Source: Planctomycetaceae bacterium (GTDB taxonomy: Bacteria; Planctomycetota; Planctomycetia; Planctomycetales; Planctomycetaceae). Taken from it: a stretch of DNA of 7,519 nt. Positions 1 to 5,236 of this stretch are shown here, one piece after another. The notes under the pieces were generated by a model. The model searched no databases. It was not told where the DNA came from and worked only from the letters and a program-made list of their open reading frames with translations. Numbering within the stretch: the first letter of the stretch is position 1; the number at the start of each line of letters is the position of its first letter. A program made the position numbers and the translations under genes. The stretch lies in NCBI GenBank assembly GCA_003445035.1, contig DLVV01000081.1, positions 1 through 7,519 on the forward strand, written 5' to 3'.

Positions 1-288
1 GAATTCGGCCGCACGCCGCTGGGCCAGGGCAACGACGGCCGCGACCATCACCCCAACGCCTTCAGCGTCTGGATGGCCGGTGGTGGCGTGAAGGGAGGCA
101 CCGTCTACGGAACCACTGACGAACTCGGTTGGGCTCCGGCCGAAAACCCGGTCCACGTCAACGATTTCCAGGCCACGCTGCTCAGACTGTTCGGACTCGA
201 CCACGAACGGCTGACGGTCAATCACCGCGGACTGGGCGTCCGGCTGACCAACCTGGGCGGCCGCGTGATTGAAGACGTGATCGCCTAG
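1..288 (+). CDS. DUF1501 family protein, C-terminal fragment
   Basis: This is the last 95 codons of a gene that begins before the window; frame 1 is open from the first base to a TAG at 286-288. The first residues read EFGRTP, a motif typical of DUF1501 proteins, followed by DHHPNAFSVWMAGGG and the GGTVYGTTDELG segment, all characteristic of the C-terminal part of the family. DUF1501 proteins are sulfatase-like members of the alkaline phosphatase superfamily. They are abundant in Planctomycetota, usually carry an N-terminal Tat signal, and are often next to DUF1549/DUF1553 cytochrome-type genes; neither the signal nor such a neighbour can be seen here. The substrate is unknown. An internal ATG at 73 is not the start, because conserved family sequence lies upstream of it. 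The gene converges on the oxidoreductase gene with 7 bases between the stops. Confidence 0.9.
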   Translation, partial: EFGRTPLGQGNDGRDHHPNAFSVWMAGGGVKGGTVYGTTDELGWAPAENPVHVNDFQATLLRLFGLDHERLTVNHRGLGVRLTNLGGRVIEDVIA

Positions 289-298
289 CCCCCGGCTA
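286..298. repeat. Short palindrome spanning two convergent stop codons
   Basis: TAGCC-CCC-GGCTA is a 5-bp stem with a 3-base loop. Its left end is the TAG stop of the DUF1501 gene and its right end is the TAG stop of the oxidoreductase gene on the other strand. No T-run follows on either side, so it is not a convincing intrinsic terminator. It may be a minimal bidirectional end structure or a chance product of two TAG stops facing each other. Confidence 0.4.
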
Positions 299-1378
299 CA
301 AGTCGTACCCGCTGGCCTTCAGCACCGCCTCGTGCACGGCCAATTCGTGGTCCAGCCCGTAGTCGTCCTCCTTCTCGCCGCGCACCACGGCGGCCAGGTC
401 GAGGAACGCGCTGATGAAAATCCCCGGCCCTTTCTCCAGCGTGATGTCCTGGTATCCCTTCTTGTACCCGTCGTGGGTCCGCTCGAGAGCCAGCCGGAAC
501 GTGTTGCCACCAAGCGGACGGAGGTCAAACGTGCCAAACTCGCCGCAGACGGTGAACTGGCGACGACGGAACCCCTCGTACTCGATCAACGCACTGCGGA
601 TCGAAGCAATCGCCTCGGGGTAGTCAAAGACGGCCAACTGGTTGTCCTGCAGCGGGTCCTTCTTCGGGTGGGTCTTCCGGCCATACGGAGTGACCTTCTT
701 CGGGGGACCCAGCACGCGGACCATCGCATCGATCACGTGACAGCCGATCTCGAACATCGAGCCGCCGGAGAACCGCGACAGGTTCTTGCGACTGGAGTCG
801 CTGACCTTCTTGCTCATCACCGCGTGAACTTCAAACACGTCGCCAAGCATCCCGTCGGCCACCGCCTTGTAGCACCACTGGAACGCGGTGTGGTAACGGT
901 AAATGTAGCCCATCTGCAGGTGACGCTTCTTTTTCTTCACCTTCTTGAGCAACCTGGCGAAGTCCTTGAGATTTTCACCGGCCGGTTTGTCCAGGTGAAT
1001 GTGCATGCCCGCGTCAATGCACCGGTTGGCCGTCGGCAACAGGTCCGGGACCTCGGTCTCAACCACCACCGCCTGCAGGCCCTTGGTGTTGAGCAGTTGT
1101 TCCTCGGTAATCACTTTCACGCCCTGGTACTCGTCGCCGATCGCCTTCCGCCGCGCGGGATCGTTCTCGACAATGCCGACCAGTTCGAAATCGTCGGTGA
1201 CTTGCTTGAGCTGTGCGAACACGCCTCGAGCGTGTGCGTGGCCGGTACCGATCTGTCCGATCTTGATCTTGGGTTTTTTTGCCTTCGCCACCCGGGCGGC
1301 CCGGGACGTCCCGGCGGCCAAAGAAACTCCAGCGGCGGCTGAACCGGCCAAAAACGTGCGTCGATCTACCGATGTCAT
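296..1378 (-). CDS. Tat-exported Gfo/Idh/MocA family oxidoreductase
   Basis: A 360-residue protein, a normal length for the family. Residues 5-10 read DRRTFL, a twin-arginine signal, followed by a hydrophobic Ala/Gly-rich segment to about residue 27, so folded export by Tat is expected. The Rossmann domain starts at about residue 37 with IGQIGTGHAHA, where GxIGTG is the dinucleotide-binding loop. The usual EKP motif is DKP at 130-132, and LQMGYIYRYH (154-163) follows as expected. GGSMFEIGCHVID (205-217) matches the conserved catalytic region, with His214 and Asp217. Family members oxidise or epimerise sugars and polyols with NAD(P), often with tightly held cofactor when exported; the substrate cannot be told. 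The start is supported by GAGG at 1388-1391, 9 bases before the ATG. A lysine-rich run at 146-151 is unusual but unexplained. The gene is divergent from the large hydrolase gene. Confidence 0.9.
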   Translation of the reverse strand: MTSVDRRTFLAGSAAAGVSLAAGTSRAARVAKAKKPKIKIGQIGTGHAHARGVFAQLKQVTDDFELVGIVENDPARRKAIGDEYQGVKVITEEQLLNTKGLQAVVVETEVPDLLPTANRCIDAGMHIHLDKPAGENLKDFARLLKKVKKKKRHLQMGYIYRYHTAFQWCYKAVADGMLGDVFEVHAVMSKKVSDSSRKNLSRFSGGSMFEIGCHVIDAMVRVLGPPKKVTPYGRKTHPKKDPLQDNQLAVFDYPEAIASIRSALIEYEGFRRRQFTVCGEFGTFDLRPLGGNTFRLALERTHDGYKKGYQDITLEKGPGIFISAFLDLAAVVRGEKEDDYGLDHELAVHEAVLKASGYDL

Positions 1379-1387
1379 GGTGAAAAT

Positions 1388-1391
1388 CCTC
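1388..1391 (-). promoter_or_regulatory. Ribosome binding site of the Gfo/Idh/MocA gene
   Basis: On the minus strand GAGG precedes the ATG by 9 bases. It is the clearest Shine-Dalgarno-like motif in the window and supports the start that gives an intact Tat signal. Confidence 0.55.
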
Positions 1392-1409
1392 GGTGCCAGG
1401 AAGAGAATC

Positions 1410-1420
1410 TCGCGTCGCGA
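1410..1420. promoter_or_regulatory. Palindrome, possible operator
   Basis: TCGCG-T-CGCGA is a perfect 5+1+5 dyad located 31 to 41 bases upstream of the oxidoreductase start codon, just downstream of the -10-like element on that strand. A repressor bound here could block transcription of that gene. Such short GC palindromes also arise by chance in GC-rich DNA, and no second copy was noticed in the window. Confidence 0.25.
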
Positions 1421-1496
1421 TTACCATACCCGAATGGGCGAGAAGCCTGTAGCGCACGAATACGAATGCCTCGATGGCTTCCCCGGCCCGCCCGAC

Positions 1497-1502
1497 TACA
1501 AT
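1497..1502 (+). promoter_or_regulatory. Possible -10 element for the large hydrolase gene
   Basis: TACAAT resembles the sigma-70 -10 hexamer and would give a leader of about 40 bases before the ATG at 1550. No recognisable TTGACA-like -35 was found 16-18 bases upstream. Its position is one reason to prefer the 1550 start over the in-frame ATG at 1466. Confidence 0.3.
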
Positions 1503-1549
1503 GGCCGTTCATCGTTGAGGCGACCGTACCCTTCCAGAGACCACATTCC

Positions 1550-4234
1550 ATGTCCACGCCCATTTTTCTCCGTCGCGGCCTCCTGGCACTGGCCGTCGCC
1601 ACCACGCTTCTGGCAAACGGCTCGTTGTTGGTTGCCCAGGAAAAAGCCAAAGCCCAGGTCGACCTCAGCAAGCAGTTGAAGTCGCTCATGGAGCAGTTCC
1701 TGTCGGCCACAAAGGCCAACGACAAGAAAAAAGTGACCGAACTGACCCAGGCGCTGAAACTGCCCAAACCCGCCGAGTTCTTCGTCGCTCACTTCGGCAC
1801 CGAAAACGCCCGGCGGCTGTCGGACGAACACGATCGCTTCTCCCCGACCTTCGACGAACAACTGCCCCGGCTATTTGCCAGCATGCTGAAACGCAACCGC
1901 ACCAACCTCAACATCCAGCGTCACACCACCCCCAATCCCAAGGCGACCGGGAACCAGAACAACGCCCTGAAGGCGATGAAGACGCCCATCGCCCTCTACT
2001 CGGTGCGATTCGTCGAACCCGGCAAGCGACTGGGGACTCACGTCTACAACTTCGTTCACGTCAACGGGGCCTTCCGCCTGGTAGGTGCCATGCGGAACAT
2101 CGCACCACCCCCCAAGCCCAAGCCCGAGGGCGTACCGATCGCCTTCCCGCTGAAGGCCAAGCGGGTTCTCTTCCTGGGAGACTCGATCACGCACGCCGGC
2201 GGCTACGTGGCGTGGATCGAGACCCAGTGTCGTCTCCAGGGCGTCTCGCCGATGCCGACCTTCTACAACGTCGGCCTTTCCAGCGAGACCTGTTCGGGAC
2301 AAACCGAACCGGCCCACCCGTTTCCTCGTCCGGATGTCCACGAACGACTCGACAGGGTGTTGAAGAGAATCCGGCCCGACGTGGTGATCTCCTGCTACGG
2401 GATGAACGATGGGATCTACCACCCCTTCTCGGAGAAACGTTTTCAGATCTACCAGGATGGTGTCAATCGGGTGATCAAGAAGGTCCACGCTGCCGGTGCC
2501 AAGCTCGTCCTGATGACCCCTCCGCCTTTCGACGCGGTCCCACTGAAGAAGCGAAAGGGTGCACTGCGACCAGCCGGCTCGAAGGAATTTGCCTACTTCG
2601 CCATCTACGAACACTACGACCGCGACGTGATCTCCAAGTTCGCCAAATGGATCATGCAACAGAAGGACCGGGTCGAGATGGTGGTCGACCTGCACACCCC
2701 GATCACCAAGCACCTCGCCGAACAGCGAAAGCAGAAGCCGGACTACACGCTCTCCCCCGACGGCGTGCACCCCAACCCCCTGGGCCACCGGATTCTCGGT
2801 GACACGGTTTTGTTGGCCTGGGGCATGCCCTCGGTGACCGAACCCGATCCGAAGCTGTTGGGCCTGATCCAGCAAAAGACCAGTGTCCTGCACGACTCGT
2901 ATCTCTCGGCCATCGGGCACAAGCGTCCCGGTGTCAAGAAAGGCCTGCCAACAGAGGAAGCCGAAAAGAAAGCTGCCCAACTGCTCAAGCAGGCCGCACC
3001 GCTCATCCGAAAGCAGAGAGCCCCCTCGTCGAGCCAACAGCCCTCGACCGGGGGCACGATCCACCAGGTGCACTACCCGTCGCTGATTCAGCCCGGCCGT
3101 CTGCGGATTGGTGTCGATTTTTATCTCTGGATCCCCGACGGCGTAAAAACCCTTCGTGGTGTGATCGTGCACCAGCACGGCTGTGGTGTCGGAGCCTCCC
3201 GGGGCGGACGAACCGCCGCCGACGACCTCCATTGGCAGGCACTGGCCCGCAAGTGGAACTGCGCGCTGCTGGGATCGATGTATGAACCTCGACGCGAGAT
3301 CAACTGCCGGTGGTGGTGCGATTCGCGAAACGGATCAAACGACCGTTTCCTGGAGTGCCTGGAACACTTCGCCGCGGCCAGTTCGCATCCCGAATTGAAA
3401 ACAGCCCCGTGGTGCCTGTGGGGACACTCCGGAGGCGGCTTCTGGGCCAGCCTGGTTCAGGCTCGTCATCCCGAGAGAGTCGTGGCCATCTGGTTCCGCT
3501 CGGGCACGGCCTTCGGTTACTGGACCAAGGGGGAGACCGTGGCTCCGAAACTCCCCAGGGCCGCCTACGGGATCCCGATGATCGGCAATCCGGGCCTGAA
3601 GGAGAAAGACGACGCGAGGTTCCACACGGCCTGGGATGGCCTGCGTGACATGCGAGCCGCCTATCTCAAGCGAGGAGCCGTGTTCTTCGAGTTTGCCCCC
3701 GACCCCAGGACCGCCCACCAGTGCGGTGACAGCCGTTACATGGCCATCCCGTTCTTTGACTTCTGGCTGGAACACCGCCTGCCCCCGATCGGCCAGACCG
3801 GTCGGCCACTCCGTCCGGCCGCTCCTGCAGTGGCCTTGTGGGGTGAGCAAATGGCCGGCAAGTTGGCCGAATACGTCAAGACAGGAGCCGTCTCGGACAC
3901 GACTCCACCGCCGGCTCCTTCTGCGGTCCGAGTCAAACGCCTGGAGAACGGCCAGCTCGAGGTAACCTGGCAGGCGGCGGCCGACTTCGAGAGCGGAATC
4001 CGTGCATTCGTCATCGAGCGTGGCGGGAAGCGAGTCGGCCAGGTTCCCGAGAAACCGTCCAACCCCTTCGGGCGGCCCCTCTTCCAGGGAATGACCTATC
4101 ACGACACACCGCAGCCGCCCCTGTCGGCCATGCGTTTTGTCGACAAAGCGGCTGCAACCGGTGCCGTACCAAAATACTCGGTGCGGACCATCAACACGGT
4201 CGGCCTGGAATCGCAGGCGACCTCCAGCCGTTAG
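1550..4234 (+). CDS. Exported SGNH/GDSL hydrolase fused to alpha/beta-hydrolase and FN3-like domain
   Basis: An 894-residue protein. The ATG at 1550 is chosen because it is followed directly by a signal peptide (FLRR, then a hydrophobic stretch to about residue 28); an in-frame ATG at 1466 would only add 28 residues with no signal features. Residues about 31-190 form a domain of uncertain family, perhaps NTF2-like (FVHVNGAFRLVGAMR). An SGNH hydrolase follows: GDSIT with Ser212, Gly242 in YNVGLS, Asn286 in YGMND, and Asp404/His407 in DGVHPNPLGH, so all four blocks are intact. A helical linker (about 430-510) precedes an alpha/beta-hydrolase: oxyanion-type HQHGCG (541-546), nucleophile elbow GHSGGG with Ser627, and likely catalytic His723 in AHQCGD. 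The acid residue is not assigned. Residues about 783-894, starting DTTPPPAP, look like a fibronectin-III domain. The protein probably removes acyl or other ester groups from a polymer outside the cytoplasm; substrate unknown. Confidence 0.88.
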   Translation: MSTPIFLRRGLLALAVATTLLANGSLLVAQEKAKAQVDLSKQLKSLMEQFLSATKANDKKKVTELTQALKLPKPAEFFVAHFGTENARRLSDEHDRFSPTFDEQLPRLFASMLKRNRTNLNIQRHTTPNPKATGNQNNALKAMKTPIALYSVRFVEPGKRLGTHVYNFVHVNGAFRLVGAMRNIAPPPKPKPEGVPIAFPLKAKRVLFLGDSITHAGGYVAWIETQCRLQGVSPMPTFYNVGLSSETCSGQTEPAHPFPRPDVHERLDRVLKRIRPDVVISCYGMNDGIYHPFSEKRFQIYQDGVNRVIKKVHAAGAKLVLMTPPPFDAVPLKKRKGALRPAGSKEFAYFAIYEHYDRDVISKFAKWIMQQKDRVEMVVDLHTPITKHLAEQRKQKPDYTLSPDGVHPNPLGHRILGDTVLLAWGMPSVTEPDPKLLGLIQQKTSVLHDSYLSAIGHKRPGVKKGLPTEEAEKKAAQLLKQAAPLIRKQRAPSSSQQPSTGGTIHQVHYPSLIQPGRLRIGVDFYLWIPDGVKTLRGVIVHQHGCGVGASRGGRTAADDLHWQALARKWNCALLGSMYEPRREINCRWWCDSRNGSNDRFLECLEHFAAASSHPELKTAPWCLWGHSGGGFWASLVQARHPERVVAIWFRSGTAFGYWTKGETVAPKLPRAAYGIPMIGNPGLKEKDDARFHTAWDGLRDMRAAYLKRGAVFFEFAPDPRTAHQCGDSRYMAIPFFDFWLEHRLPPIGQTGRPLRPAAPAVALWGEQMAGKLAEYVKTGAVSDTTPPPAPSAVRVKRLENGQLEVTWQAAADFESGIRAFVIERGGKRVGQVPEKPSNPFGRPLFQGMTYHDTPQPPLSAMRFVDKAAATGAVPKYSVRTINTVGLESQATSSR

Positions 4235-4275
4235 ACACTGCACTTCATTGGCCCATTTCCGGTATTCTGCTCGTC
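4235..4275 (+). promoter_or_regulatory. Short gap with possible leaderless promoter
   Basis: 41 bases lie between the hydrolase stop and the DUF350 start. TATTCT at 4263-4268 ends 7 bases before the ATG at 4276, the spacing expected if transcription began at the start codon itself. No matching -35 and no Shine-Dalgarno motif were found, and no terminator hairpin follows the hydrolase gene, so read-through from upstream is equally possible. Confidence 0.25.
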
Positions 4276-5226
4276 ATGCTCATCGGCACCACGGCCCAGA
4301 TCTTCGACCACCTCTCACACGGCATGGCCCTGGCCGTGGTTGCCGTCGCACTACTCGCCCTGGCGAGAGTCGTCTTTGGCTTCACGACGAGGTTGAACCC
4401 GACAACCGAGTTGATCGAAAGTGAGAATTCGGCCTACGGGATTTACCTGGCCGCCTTTCTGTCGGGAACGGCGATCGCACTGGCTGGCTCGCTGTTCGAA
4501 CGCCAGTCCGAAGCCCTGGGGCCGACCCTCGGCGCGATGCTCTGCGAGGGCGTGCTGCTGATCGTGTTGTTGAGGCTCGGCTGCGAGATCAACGACCGCC
4601 TGGTTCTCACCGGGTTCAGCCTGGACACCGAGATCTCCGAAGACCGCAACCGTGGTGCGGCGTTCTGTGCCGGAGGATCGTGCCTGGCCACCGGACTGAT
4701 CCTCAACGGAGCCCTGACCGGATACAGCGACGGCCTGCTGCAGGGGCTGCAAGACACGGCGCTGCTGTGGGCAATTGGCCAGGTGGTCCTTGTCATGGGT
4801 GCGGTTGCCTACCGCCGCCTGGCCAGATTCGACATCCACCAGCTGATCCAGTTCGACGACAACGCTGCGGCCGGCTTGAGGTTTGGATCCTTCCTGGCCG
4901 GACTGGGCCTGGTTGTTCGGGGCGCCTTGCTGAAGGCCCCCATGACCGACCTCTCCACTCACAGCCTCAACACCCTGTTGTTGGCCGTTGGCGGACTGCT
5001 GCTCTTCTCTCTCCTGTATCCCGTTGGCCGATGGCTGGTGCTGTTGACGCGATCGAGCGGTGACGAAATCGACATGCATGGCAACATGTCGGTCAGCCTG
5101 GTGGGATCAGCCATCACGCTCTCTATCGCGTTGCTGGTCGCCCAGGCCATAGCGCTCATCCAGCCCACCCCACTCCAGGCCTCCGACAGCATCACCCCGG
5201 CACCTGCCACTGTCCCCAACGAGTGA
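4276..5226 (+). CDS. Multi-pass membrane protein with four DUF350-like repeats
   Basis: A 316-residue integral membrane protein with about eight hydrophobic helices (roughly 16-36, 54-73, 84-104, 127-148, 159-178, 197-218, 233-257, 271-295). It resembles the DUF350 (YjfL/UPF0719) family: an acidic/polar loop, then a helix such as YGIYLAAFLSGTAIALAGSL (54-73). The pattern occurs four times, beginning near residues 44, 118, 188 and 263, each with acidic residues (ELIESEN, EISEDRN, LIQFDDN, EIDMHGN) just before a small-residue-rich helix. DUF350 proteins have no established biochemical function. The C-terminal 20 residues are polar and Pro-rich. The stop is 10 bases before the Tim44-like gene, so the two are very probably co-transcribed and may form a complex at the membrane. 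No Shine-Dalgarno motif precedes the start. Confidence 0.8.
   Translation: MLIGTTAQIFDHLSHGMALAVVAVALLALARVVFGFTTRLNPTTELIESENSAYGIYLAAFLSGTAIALAGSLFERQSEALGPTLGAMLCEGVLLIVLLRLGCEINDRLVLTGFSLDTEISEDRNRGAAFCAGGSCLATGLILNGALTGYSDGLLQGLQDTALLWAIGQVVLVMGAVAYRRLARFDIHQLIQFDDNAAAGLRFGSFLAGLGLVVRGALLKAPMTDLSTHSLNTLLLAVGGLLLFSLLYPVGRWLVLLTRSSGDEIDMHGNMSVSLVGSAITLSIALLVAQAIALIQPTPLQASDSITPAPATVPNE
4321..5160 (+). repeat. Four-fold internal repeat of a two-helix DUF350-like unit
   Basis: Protein-level repeat covering about residues 16-295 of the DUF350-like protein. Conserved units end in helices at 54-73, 127-148, 197-218 and 271-295, a spacing of about 70-75 residues. Units 1-3 share a G-x-x-L/x-G-x-x-x-x-x-G/A-A/S-L type helix (AGSL, NGAL, RGAL at their ends); unit 4 is the most diverged. 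The repeat is not evident at DNA level, so it is old. Confidence 0.6.
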
Positions 5227-5236
5227 TTCCCTTCCG

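Larger units (their letters stand above)
1379..1549. promoter_or_regulatory. Divergent intergenic promoter region
   Basis: 171 bases separate the start of the Gfo/Idh/MocA gene (-) from the chosen start of the SGNH/alpha-beta hydrolase gene (+), so it should hold both promoters. A -10-like TATGGT lies on the minus strand at 1423-1428, and TACAAT lies on the plus strand at 1497-1502, about 48 bases before the ATG. No good -35 element was found for either. A perfect 11-base palindrome, TCGCGTCGCGA (1410-1420), sits close to the expected transcription start of the minus-strand gene. A tandem repeat of ACGAAT is present near 1457-1468. Elements were picked by eye. Confidence 0.4.

Noticed and set aside
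1..6. GAATTC at the first base as a cloning-site or vector junction
   Set aside because: It encodes the Glu-Phe of the EFGRTP motif native to DUF1501 proteins and the frame continues normally, so no vector origin need be assumed.
332..1342. 336-codon open frame on the + strand opposite the Gfo/Idh/MocA gene
   Set aside because: It is antisense to a gene with clear family motifs, and its translation shows no recognisable domain; long shadow frames are expected in GC-rich DNA.
1466..1549. Upstream in-frame ATG as the start of the large hydrolase gene
   Set aside because: It would put 28 non-hydrophobic residues before an otherwise well-formed signal peptide and would overlap the likely promoter.
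1871..3232. 453-codon open frame on the - strand opposite the hydrolase gene
   Set aside because: Antisense to the SGNH and alpha/beta-hydrolase coding sequence with intact catalytic motifs; the translation is low in recognisable features.
3335..4243. 302-codon open frame on the - strand
   Set aside because: Shadow of the alpha/beta-hydrolase and FN3-like part of the large gene; no motif supports it.
4351..5079. 242-codon open frame on the - strand
   Set aside because: Antisense to the DUF350-like gene; its Gln/Gly-rich translation is the mirror of hydrophobic codons.
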